The notes below the pieces were generated by a model. The model was not told where the DNA came from, made no database searches, and saw only the letters and a list, made by a program, of their open reading frames with translations. The position numbers were made by a program, and so were the translations under genes. Below, in pieces: positions 27,818 to 34,534 of a DNA stretch of 58,032 nt (positions within the stretch are counted from its first letter, which is position 1; every line of letters begins with the position of its first letter). The DNA comes from CAVQCT01 sp964520865 (GTDB lineage Bacteria; Zixibacteria; MSB-5A5; GN15; FEB-12). The DNA is taken from contig CAZFOY010000017.1 in NCBI GenBank assembly GCA_964520865.1, forward strand, positions 1 to 58,032, read 5' to 3'.

Positions 27818-28917
27818 CTCAACGCCCCTTCCGTATAGATTCGCGTCACATACCAATTGTCGAAGCTGACCGAGGTCGGCCGTTTTTCTCCCGCAGGGCA
27901 GTTATGCAGAACGACCGGGTAGCCTTTCTTGACATGGTAGAACCCGATCTTCTTCGCCTCACTCGCCAAGAGTCGCTCGAAGGGATGCTGGTTTACACGC
28001 CAGCTTCGGATGCCGGTTGCTCCCATATTGCGTGTTCCTACGACGGCTTCAAGCAGGAGCCGACGAACCAGCTTGCCGGGGACATATTGCGACTGATCGC
28101 AGGCGACCAGAAGATCGACCAGATATCCGATTCCATCGTCACCGATAGCGTATGCCACCCATCCAAGCAGTTTGCCCCCCTCGTAGATGCCTTTCACTAT
28201 ACTCCGGACATACGGATTCTCGAACAATCTCCACTGCAGGTACCGACTGTCTCTGTATATTGTCGCACCGCCCCACTGATCAACGAACCTCTCGCACACG
28301 AATCCGGCCTGCTCGTCCGCTTTCTCCATTGTTCGAATCTCCAGGCCTTCAGGCAGCTTCCTTCCTGTCAACGCCGTCCTTGTGCTGCTCAGCGCTGCTA
28401 CAAGCGAGCCTCCTGCACGAACAGCCGCCGCTCTGAGAAAGCTGTTCGATCCACCGGTGGCTTTGTTTACCAGCGACGTTATCATGCGAGAAGAAAACGG
28501 CAGGAAGAGCTGTTCCGTCTTGCCCGGAAATTCAAAAGGAAGCTGCGTGTATGCCTTGGCCGCGGGCGTGAATCCCCAGATGACAGTGAAGTCGTGCTCC
28601 TCGGTATAGCGAAAAAGTGGGTCATACATTTTTTCGAGAATGTGCTGCCCCCAGTATTTGAAATCGATCAACGTGGCTTCCGATTTGGCCGTCCAGTAGA
28701 CCCCTCCCTTGTCGATCATCTGGATGGGAATGAACGCCTGGGTTCCGATAAGCTTGCCACCATCCCTGGCGCATGCGAACGGAGTCGGCGCCTGACCGTA
28801 GGTATTCTCCACGAATTCCCACCGCCATTGAGCCAACGATCGACGGTCGCGGCGAAGCCGATTATGGATTTCGACACACGCTTGTTCTTCGCCGGGACGG
28901 ACCAGACCAATATCCAA
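27814..28917 (-). CDS. GNAT-fold acetyltransferase-like protein
   Basis: A 367-residue protein of two tandem GNAT-like halves, of the kind found beside polysaccharide genes. The first half contains RRSLAQWRWEFVENTYG and IGTQAFIPIQM; the second contains QWGGATIYRDSRYLQWRLFENPY and YLVDLLVACDQSQYVPGKLVRRLLLEAV, an acetyl-CoA-site-like segment. The start is TTG with GAGGGAG just upstream. Its stop overlaps the preferred start of the deacetylase-like gene. A role in acylating or aminoacylating a glycan or lipid is plausible but inferred. Confidence 0.65.
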   Translation of the reverse strand: MDIGLVRPGEEQACVEIHNRLRRDRRSLAQWRWEFVENTYGQAPTPFACARDGGKLIGTQAFIPIQMIDKGGVYWTAKSEATLIDFKYWGQHILEKMYDPLFRYTEEHDFTVIWGFTPAAKAYTQLPFEFPGKTEQLFLPFSSRMITSLVNKATGGSNSFLRAAAVRAGGSLVAALSSTRTALTGRKLPEGLEIRTMEKADEQAGFVCERFVDQWGGATIYRDSRYLQWRLFENPYVRSIVKGIYEGGKLLGWVAYAIGDDGIGYLVDLLVACDQSQYVPGKLVRRLLLEAVVGTRNMGATGIRSWRVNQHPFERLLASEAKKIGFYHVKKGYPVVLHNCPAGEKRPTSVSFDNWYVTRIYTEGALS

Positions 28918-29075
28918 ATTTCTCCCTCGTTCTGAACGATGAATTGACCGGGGCTAATATACGAGAAACCGCTGGTGCTTCCAACAGCTTTTGGCTCGGA
29001 CGGCATTCTGCGCTAACCGTCGTGGGTCGGTGCAACTGTCTTCTCCGTTTGAAGATGCGTAAGGGAAAAGGCCGG

Positions 29076-29762
29076 TCAATAGATCTTTGGTATCAGCCGC
29101 TTGGTCGAGGCGGCGTATCGGCGATACTCCTCACCGAAATGTCCTGTCAGGGCCGTCTCCTCAACCTTTATTCTATAAAGGAAGGCGCCGGTGATCGGCA
29201 CAACGACGATTAGCAGTGACACCCAGTTCAGAAATACAAGTCCCAGACCAAAAAACGACAGGAGACTGCCGGTATACGATGGATGCCGTACCAGCTTGTA
29301 TAGCCCTGACGTTACCAGTCTATGGTCGGACGCTATTGATACATCGACTGTAAAGTACTTCCAGAGAGTCAGAATCGCCACCCAGCGAATGGCCAGGCCG
29401 GCCACGATCAACACAAGCCCTGCACTCTCGATTCCTCCCCGATGACTTTGTATTACACCAAAATTCGAAAACGACATAAAGACACCCGCCGTGACGCCAA
29501 GGACAATCGATAGCCACAGAACTCGAAGTGACCGTTTGTCCTTATCCGAAATTTTCGCTTCGGAGTGTTTGACTCTTGCCAATACGATTTCGGATATAAT
29601 CCACAATAGGATGACGAAGTCAAAAAGTAGCCGGGATATCGTGTTGCCACCTCCTTCCCGCGAGCTGTCGAATCGTTGATGTATAATACGTAAGTTCACG
29701 GCGACAGTTTTGTCAACTCTCCTGAAAGCTCCGAGTCTTGACCTGCTCCCGTCTGGCGCCAA
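29076..29762 (-). CDS. Isoprenylcysteine carboxyl methyltransferase (ICMT) family membrane protein
   Basis: Integral membrane protein with about five hydrophobic helices and the ICMT/PEMT signature in the C-terminal half: SGLYKLVRHPSYTGSLLSFFGLGL, then EETALTGHFGEEYRRYAASTKRLIP. These proteins methylate small or lipid substrates with SAM, and bacterial substrates are mostly unknown. The listed ATG gives 228 residues, with a polar N-terminal 40 residues unusual for the family. A perfect GGAAGGAGG lies at codons 36-38, followed 10 bases later by an in-frame ATA (29639), so the true N-terminus may be there with a non-standard start (about 187 residues). Confidence 0.75.
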   Translation of the reverse strand: MAPDGSRSRLGAFRRVDKTVAVNLRIIHQRFDSSREGGGNTISRLLFDFVILLWIISEIVLARVKHSEAKISDKDKRSLRVLWLSIVLGVTAGVFMSFSNFGVIQSHRGGIESAGLVLIVAGLAIRWVAILTLWKYFTVDVSIASDHRLVTSGLYKLVRHPSYTGSLLSFFGLGLVFLNWVSLLIVVVPITGAFLYRIKVEETALTGHFGEEYRRYAASTKRLIPKIY

Positions 29763-29860
29763 AGAAGTCTCGTAAGATGTTGTGTTATAACACGTTTGAT
29801 AACGGGACTCAGCACCAGAGCCGAGCCGACTGACTATTTTGGAGACACGAAAGGAATCTC

Positions 29861-29889
29861 TTGCAACTGGACTAAATTAGTCCTATCTT
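29861..29889 (+). promoter_or_regulatory. Promoter with palindromic operator in the spacer
   Basis: TTGCAA (29861-29866), a 17-base spacer and TATCTT (29884-29889) form a plausible promoter. The spacer is occupied by the perfect palindrome GGACTAAATTAGTCC (29869-29883), which a dimeric regulator could bind between -35 and -10. The predicted start of transcription near 29896 lies downstream of the TTG at 29888, which argues for the ATG at 29945 as the thioredoxin start. A near copy of the element lies at 52621-52640. Confidence 0.45.
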
Positions 29890-29944
29890 GAAAACAAGGC
29901 TTAATCATAATTTCAAACAGAACAGACCAAGAGTCGTGGGAACT

Positions 29945-30511
29945 ATGCCGGTCGCGACTAAGAAATCCATTGGCTATCTTCTGTTGGCGGGAGTAGTGAT
30001 ATTTGCTGCCGTCTTTCTGGGGATACGCACAGCAAATCTACTCGCTTGGAACGGATCCAACCTCTCACCGGAGGATTTCTCCAATCAGACATCGCTCAAG
30101 ATCGGCGACTCTGCACCTTACCTTTCAATCGTCGCGCTCGACGGTTCCTCGACGACCCTGGAGGAACTTTCTCGAAAGAATCCGGTAATCGTCGCCTTCG
30201 TCATGCCCGGCTGCGGTCCGTGTGGGGAACTTCTGAAAGATTGGTCGACGCCCGGATTCGCCGAAGGAACCGACTGGAAACCGGTTGTGGTCGTAGAGGG
30301 AAGTGCCGATGAAGCCCGGAAATCGCTTCCGCCGGCGGTGCTTAGTCGCTACTCCGTCTTCACCTGCGATCAAGATGCTTTGGTGAACGCCGCGAATATC
30401 GAGGTGTCACCAACTCTCGTCGGGTTCGGAACGAACGGCACGATCCGCTTTGTCTCGAGCGGCTACACGAAACAGGCAGGAGCAAAGTTCTTTAGCAAGT
30501 ATCTCCGTTAA
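29945..30511 (+). CDS. Membrane-anchored thioredoxin-fold protein (TlpA/MauD-like, CGPC)
   Basis: 188 residues: one N-terminal membrane helix (about 8-30), then a periplasmic redoxin domain starting LKIGDSAPYLSIVALDGSS with the active-site motif MPGCGPCGELL, and the cis-proline region VSPTLVGFG. Such proteins reduce or rearrange disulfides outside the cytoplasm. The frame also opens from a TTG at 29888, but the predicted promoter overlaps that codon, so the ATG is chosen. The next gene, 61 bases on, encodes a small exported peptide with four cysteines, a likely substrate. The two are separated by a stable hairpin. Confidence 0.8.
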   Translation: MPVATKKSIGYLLLAGVVIFAAVFLGIRTANLLAWNGSNLSPEDFSNQTSLKIGDSAPYLSIVALDGSSTTLEELSRKNPVIVAFVMPGCGPCGELLKDWSTPGFAEGTDWKPVVVVEGSADEARKSLPPAVLSRYSVFTCDQDALVNAANIEVSPTLVGFGTNGTIRFVSSGYTKQAGAKFFSKYLR

Positions 30512-30513
30512 CC

Positions 30514-30534
30514 CCTTCGGCATAAAGCCGAAGG
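30514..30534 (+). other. Intercistronic hairpin
   Basis: CCTTCGGC-ATAAA-GCCGAAGG forms a perfect 8-bp stem just after the thioredoxin stop. It is followed by AAAAC, not by a T-run, so it is more likely an RNA-stability or processing element than a terminator. It could let the downstream peptide mRNA accumulate independently. Confidence 0.55.
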
Positions 30535-30572
30535 AAAACCTCTTCACCATTTTGTTGCATGGAGGCAACCAT

Positions 30573-30800
30573 ATGAAGAAGCTGATTGCATTCGCGAGCC
30601 TGTTCGTCATGGTCTTCGGCCTGGCAATCGCGATTACGCTCACGTCGACGGAAAGAGCGGAAGCCTTCCCGATCGCCATCTACTGTTCATTTGATACCGG
30701 CCCGAATTGTACGACTCAGACCAACCCGTACTATTTGTATATAATCGATCGGACGGGCCGTCACTTCGTCGGCTGCTGCAGCGGCGGCTTTCCTTACTAG
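30573..30800 (+). CDS. Small exported four-cysteine peptide
   Basis: 75 residues. A basic N-terminus and a hydrophobic core are followed by a predicted signal-peptidase site after AEA (residue 31). The mature peptide of about 44 residues has Cys at mature positions 7, 15, 37 and 38, is aromatic-rich, and ends GGFPY. GGAGG lies seven bases before the ATG. The frame is open further upstream, but that part overlaps the thioredoxin gene and has no start signals. I do not recognise the family. The size, leader and position after a CGPC thioredoxin recall disulfide-containing secreted peptides and the NVEALA-type exported peptides of Bacteroidetes, but no homology is claimed. A strong terminator follows 21 bases after the stop. 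Confidence 0.7.
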   Translation: MKKLIAFASLFVMVFGLAIAITLTSTERAEAFPIAIYCSFDTGPNCTTQTNPYYLYIIDRTGRHFVGCCSGGFPY

Positions 30801-30821
30801 CACTAGCGCAGGACTACAAAG

Positions 30822-30850
30822 GGCCGATTCAAGTCATTGAATCGGCCTTT
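30822..30850. terminator. Strong intrinsic terminator, probably bidirectional
   Basis: GGCCGATTCAA (30822-30832), loop GTCA and TTGAATCGGCC (30837-30847) form an 11-bp perfect stem followed by TTT. On the other strand AAAG precedes the stem, giving CTTT downstream. It lies between the peptide gene and the convergent aspartyl-protease gene. Confidence 0.8.
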
Positions 30851-30877
30851 CCTATTCAGACCGGAAAACATCGATCC

Positions 30878-31732
30878 TCACTGCAGGATCAACACCCGAT
30901 CGTTCGCATAGTCGACTGTAAGGACAATCTTCGACAGAATGTCCGATCCAACTCCAACCAGCACTTCATCATCCAGGCCTTGTCCGAGAGATGAAAGCCC
31001 GGCCAGTTTTGCTGAACGCACACTAAACACGTTGTTCCCAATTAGCAGACTATCGATGTGAACTCCGTGGCTGACCCCTTCCAGGTCCAGACTTTTCGCG
31101 AGAGAGGGATCTATTACCGTTCTGCTCTTACCCGTGTCTAATTCCATCAACACTTTCCTACCGTGAACAAAGCCTCGGACAAGAACCAGACCCTCGTGCA
31201 CAGGTGATTGGATCAGCGGAATGCTGGCTGCTCCCTCGGGTATGTCATTGAGTTTCCGTTTACTGAATCCCAATAGATGATTGGCATAATCGATCGTGAC
31301 TCTTCCGCCCAACATAAATCGGGGTCCGACAAGACATGCCAAAGCACCGCGATATTCCTCGGTCGCCGTCACACGTCCGAACTCATTTCCAAAGACATTG
31401 AGGTTATCGATGGAGTACATGTGCGAAACCGAGACAGGATTACCGTCGCTATCGAGCATCTGAGTATCGCCTGCAACCGGAAGCTTGAGTCGGGTTGCCA
31501 GTGAGTCAGAGAGTGAAAGTCCGGTCATGTTACCGGTATCAAATGTTCCGAAAACAATGTCACCGTTGATAGTGACTGGGATGACCGGCTGACCGAATCG
31601 GTCCAGTGATATTTCGTGTATTTCCAATGCACTGTAGTCAAGTGGCTTTGTCCAGCTGGGAGTCGTGATCTGTCGTTTGCACCCTGAGAAGGTCAGAAGG
31701 CCAACGCCGAATAGGGCCACCAGTAGCTTCAA
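30878..31732 (-). CDS. Retropepsin-like aspartyl protease lipoprotein
   Basis: 284 residues from the preferred TTG start. The N-terminus MKLLVALFGVGLLTFSGC is a textbook lipoprotein signal with lipobox Cys18, and GAGGA precedes the TTG; a longer frame to 31795 lacks these features. The mature protein has two aspartyl-protease-like lobes, each with a DTG triad: FGTFDTGNMTGLSL in the first and LMELDTGKSRTVID in the second. It thus resembles the bacterial Asp_protease_2 group duplicated in one chain. It should face the periplasm or the outer surface. It is convergent with the thioredoxin/peptide unit, with a shared terminator between, so a role in processing the peptide is inferred from proximity only. 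Confidence 0.75.
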   Translation of the reverse strand: MKLLVALFGVGLLTFSGCKRQITTPSWTKPLDYSALEIHEISLDRFGQPVIPVTINGDIVFGTFDTGNMTGLSLSDSLATRLKLPVAGDTQMLDSDGNPVSVSHMYSIDNLNVFGNEFGRVTATEEYRGALACLVGPRFMLGGRVTIDYANHLLGFSKRKLNDIPEGAASIPLIQSPVHEGLVLVRGFVHGRKVLMELDTGKSRTVIDPSLAKSLDLEGVSHGVHIDSLLIGNNVFSVRSAKLAGLSSLGQGLDDEVLVGVGSDILSKIVLTVDYANDRVLILQ

Positions 31733-31957
31733 GTAAGTTCCTCTTTTGCTCTGACCTCCGCACGGACATATGTATGTCTTATTCCCACAAGACAATATAT
31801 CACAATATTATCCTCCGCCAATCCGTTTCTTGGCGGGCAGCCGATCCGCTCCTCGGACCGGAATTCGGGGTTGACAGCCCGACGGCAGTGTCCTTTCTTA
31901 AGACAGCGGGAGCATCTGCGAAAATTTCATCTCAAGCTAATTCACCGGGCGTACCGG

Positions 31958-32008
31958 TATAATTCTATCCCTCTGTGAGGTTGTCTCACAGTGCGATGAA
32001 AGGAGGCT
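31958..32008 (+). promoter_or_regulatory. -10 element, 5' hairpin and strong RBS of the nuclease gene
   Basis: A perfect TATAAT (31958-31963) without a convincing -35 is followed by a hairpin CTGTGAG-GTTGT-CTCACAG (31973-31991) that would sit at the very 5' end of the mRNA. AAAGGAGG (about 31999-32006) lies five bases before the ATG. The arrangement suggests a short leader stabilised by a terminal hairpin. Confidence 0.45.
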
Positions 32009-32011
32009 GGA

Positions 32012-33307
32012 ATGGCTGGGTACAACGAAAACTTTCTCTTGACTCGAGTTCCGTTGCCCACCTTCTCTGCGGAGCTCAAGAAAGCTGTGCTGAAGAGAAC
32101 CAAGCTGCGTAACGGCATCTATGCGGACTATGTCAATTACACGGTGGTCATGGACGAAAATCGGCGCGCACCCATTTTCGCGGCGCTTAACATCGACCAA
32201 AACCTCATGCGAAAGACCAAGCGCTCCAACAAATGGAAGATCGATTCGCGAATCGGCAAGGACCTTCAACTTGACAACGACTACTATCGCGACCGAGGCG
32301 GCGTGAAAAACCCGTGGGATCGCGGCCATCTCGCGATGAGAGACAACGCCGGCTGGGGAGCATCTACGAAAGATGCGCAGCACGCCGCAAATGAGACCTT
32401 TTACTACTCCAACTGCACTCTGCAGCACGAAAATTACAATCCCGATGAATGGTACCATCTCGAAGAATGGGTCGGCGATCTGGATCTCGATATCGACGGT
32501 AAGATTTCCTGCTTCAGCGGACCTATCTACGGCGATTTTTCGAGAACGGTGCGGCCGCCCGAACGCCAACCGGCCGAGGTTCCGGCGGCGTTTTTCAAGG
32601 TTGTCTTCTTCGTTAACAAGGACACGAAAAAGCTCGACGTGCGCGCCTTCATCGTGATCCAGGACGAGGAAGCGATTGCCGACCGCAAAGGACGTAAAAT
32701 GTACAACGTCCAGAGCTATCAGTCAACCGTTCGCGAGATTCAGGAACGCACCGGCCTGCGCTTCAAGAAGACGATCGCGAGCAACAACCCGCTGCTGTAC
32801 GTGGACACGCGTACAAGGCGCCGCAACTACGATATCAGCCACTTTCCGGAACGAATTGAGGTCGACCGACCGGAGGAGATCATCGACGGAACCAAAGCTC
32901 GGGTATACGATGCCGAAGACAAGGTCGATGTATACCTGGCGGCAGCGTTGGTGAACCCGGCGGGAAAGGACAAAAACAAGGAATGGATATCTATCCTGAA
33001 TCTCGAACGGACCAGAGTGAATCTCTCGAAATGGAAGCTGAAAGTCCTTCCTAACTACAAAGTCCGGATAAAGTCATTTCCTGAGCTTACCCTCGGCACC
33101 GTTCTCAAAGGAAAGGACGCCTGGCTGAATCCGGGTGAATCGGTCGTGGTCAAACCGCTCCGGCCGCTTCGTCTGACCAACACCGGAAGTACGATCGTGC
33201 TTTTTGACAATGAGATGCGCCAGATCGACCGGATCAAGTATGTCAAGGAGGATGTGAAGGTCGGGCTGCCGGTCGTGCTGTTTGAATACCAACCGGATCG
33301 ACAGTAA
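32012..33307 (+). CDS. DNA/RNA non-specific endonuclease fused to a lamin-tail (LTD) domain
   Basis: 431 residues. The N-terminal 290 form a beta-beta-alpha-metal nuclease of the NUC1/Serratia type: the catalytic motif WDRGHLAMR (His106 general base), then ETFYYSNCTLQHENYN supplying the metal-binding Asn, and FSGPIYGDF. Residues about 305-425 form an LTD-like beta-sandwich (WISILNLERTRVNLSKWKL ... AWLNPGESVVV ... STIVLFDNEMRQIDRIKY). No signal peptide is visible, although most relatives are exported, so it may be cytoplasmic or leave by another route. No immunity gene is recognisable beside it. The RBS AAAGGAGG is near consensus. Confidence 0.88.
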   Translation: MAGYNENFLLTRVPLPTFSAELKKAVLKRTKLRNGIYADYVNYTVVMDENRRAPIFAALNIDQNLMRKTKRSNKWKIDSRIGKDLQLDNDYYRDRGGVKNPWDRGHLAMRDNAGWGASTKDAQHAANETFYYSNCTLQHENYNPDEWYHLEEWVGDLDLDIDGKISCFSGPIYGDFSRTVRPPERQPAEVPAAFFKVVFFVNKDTKKLDVRAFIVIQDEEAIADRKGRKMYNVQSYQSTVREIQERTGLRFKKTIASNNPLLYVDTRTRRRNYDISHFPERIEVDRPEEIIDGTKARVYDAEDKVDVYLAAALVNPAGKDKNKEWISILNLERTRVNLSKWKLKVLPNYKVRIKSFPELTLGTVLKGKDAWLNPGESVVVKPLRPLRLTNTGSTIVLFDNEMRQIDRIKYVKEDVKVGLPVVLFEYQPDRQ

Positions 33308-33327
33308 GTATTGATTGATCGGTCGCA

Positions 33328-33366
33328 CGGTTCCGGATCCGGACGCAGGCCCGCGATCCGGAACCG
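33328..33366. terminator. Long GC-rich hairpin after the nuclease gene
   Basis: CGGTTCCGGATC (33328-33339) pairs perfectly with GATCCGGAACCG (33355-33366): a 12-bp stem with a 15-base loop. There is no T-run after it, so it may be a transcription stop shared by the convergent nuclease and TetR genes, or an mRNA-end stabiliser. Confidence 0.5.
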
Positions 33367-33459
33367 GTGTCCGATTCGCATCCTCTGAGATAGTAGCGGA
33401 GATCGCGGGTAGTGGGACTGGGATCGCCGATGGCAGTCTTGTACAGATTGTTCAGGTGC

Positions 33460-33784
33460 TCAAACGCTGGAGCGGATCCACCCGGCGGCCAGCATCGCCG
33501 CAGCCTCGTCCGAAAGACCCGAATCGGCCAGGGACTCCCAGGTAAAGAAGTCAAGAGCCACTCTGAGGCTTGCTCTGATCCGTGATTGACTCCCCGTCCA
33601 CCCGTTTGCCAGGATTTCCACCATCCCTTCCAGCATCGGTGTCCACTTCTGGTCGCGGATNNNNNNNNNNNNNNNNNNNNNNNNNNNNNNNNNNNNNNNN
33701 NNNNNNNNNNNNNNNNNNNNNNNNNNNNNNNNNNNNNNNNNNNNNNNNNNNNNNNNNNNNTCGTTTCTGCTTTTTGTTAGACAT
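33460..33784 (-). CDS. TetR/AcrR family regulator, interrupted by the assembly gap
   Basis: Two ends of one gene flank the Ns. At the right, an ATG at 33784 begins MSNKKQKR, a typical basic TetR N-terminus. At the left, a minus-strand frame open from the gap edge (33660) to a TGA at 33460 encodes 66 residues of a TetR C-terminal domain (RDQKWTPMLEGMVEIL ... LRVALDFFTWESLADSGLSD ... AAGWIRSSV). The frames do not join across exactly 100 Ns, and a normal TetR would need about 120 more residues, so the N-run is a nominal spacer. It is divergent from the cupin gene, with a palindromic operator between, the usual layout for a TetR repressor and its target. Confidence 0.7.
33661..33760. other. Assembly gap (100 Ns)
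   Basis: A run of exactly 100 Ns, the conventional scaffold-gap length. From the missing part of the TetR gene, the real gap is probably several hundred bases, around 350. Confidence 0.95.
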
Positions 33785-33837
33785 AGTGTAAAATTATTGG
33801 AACCTCTGATAACTTCTCACGTTTATCCTATCAAATC

Positions 33838-33877
33838 ATTATACAATATGTATAATCAAAAGTTCGAACGTTGTCAA
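33838..33877 (-). promoter_or_regulatory. tetR promoter and TetR-type operator
   Basis: On the minus strand TTGACA (33877-33872), 17 bases and TATACA (33854-33849) form a strong promoter for the TetR gene. The perfect palindrome ATTATACAATATGTATAAT (33838-33856; 8-bp arms, 3-bp centre) covers its -10. It also contains a plus-strand TATAAT (33851-33856) that could serve the cupin gene. Binding there would repress both directions. Confidence 0.6.
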
Positions 33878-33918
33878 GTAGCCGGGCGTGAATCTGGAAA
33901 ACATGGAAAGGAAACATC

Positions 33919-34413
33919 ATGAAACCGACCATCATCAAATCTATCGATGGGGACTCCTTTGATTTTGGAGGACTCGGAATTACCTGGAAGATCAACGGCG
34001 TGCCGACCGAAAACCGTTTTGCGGTTATTCATCATCCGATCGCACCGAAAGCGCTGGCTGCCCCTCTGCACTTTCATGAGAACGAGGATGAATATTCATT
34101 TGTCATCAAGGGTCGACTTGGCGCTATGCTTGGCGATGACGTCGTGATAGCGAATGCAGGCGATTGGGTGTTCAAGCCCCGCCACCAGTGGCACACCTTC
34201 TGGAATCCGGACGATGAACCGTGTGAGATAATCGAAGTCATCTCACCGTCGGGATTCGAAAACTACTTCCGCGAGGTTGCGGCAGCCTGGGGGGATATCG
34301 AAGCGTTCGCGAGGATCAACGAGAAGTATCGCCTCGGGATGAAATTCGAGAGCGTCCCGGAGTTGTGTGAGCGCTTTGGCCTGACCTTCCCCAAACTCGA
34401 ACCGGTGGTCTGA
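33919..34413 (+). CDS. Cupin-domain protein
   Basis: A 164-residue single-cupin protein of the quercetin-dioxygenase-like/Cupin_2 type. The metal site is visible as His51, His53 and Glu57 (LHFHENEDEYSFVIKGR) with His89 or His92 in KPRHQWHTFWN from the second cupin motif. The C-terminal 40 residues form a helical tail (FENYFREVAAAWG). The reaction is unknown. GGAAAGGAA lies upstream of the ATG. It is divergent from the TetR gene with the operator between them, so it is the probable regulated target. A perfect 10-bp hairpin terminator follows. Confidence 0.82.
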   Translation: MKPTIIKSIDGDSFDFGGLGITWKINGVPTENRFAVIHHPIAPKALAAPLHFHENEDEYSFVIKGRLGAMLGDDVVIANAGDWVFKPRHQWHTFWNPDDEPCEIIEVISPSGFENYFREVAAAWGDIEAFARINEKYRLGMKFESVPELCERFGLTFPKLEPVV

Positions 34414-34452
34414 GGACATCACGACTGTCAGGAAATGGTCAATCGAGTCCGG

Positions 34453-34480
34453 AGTGGGACCCAGCATCAGGGTCCCACTT
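34453..34480. terminator. Terminator hairpin between convergent cupin and FG-GAP genes
   Basis: AGTGGGACCC (34453-34462), a 7-base loop and GGGTCCCACT (34470-34479) form a perfect 10-bp stem with only a short TT after it. It sits 40 bases after the cupin stop. Confidence 0.65.
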
Positions 34481-34534
34481 ACCGGTGGAGCACACGAGCC
34501 TCATGTGGGCTCAGCTAAACACACAATATCGCTT

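Noticed and set aside
27904..28935. Open frame of 343 codons on the plus strand
   Set aside because: It is antisense to the GNAT-like gene and its translation shows no domain-like pattern.
31958..31963. Complete sigma-70 promoter for the nuclease gene
   Set aside because: Only a perfect -10 was found; no acceptable -35 lies 16-19 bases upstream, so just the -10 and leader are reported.
33551..33791. Open frames that run through the Ns
   Set aside because: Frame across an unknown-length gap is meaningless; the left and right TetR segments were assigned from their own sequence instead.
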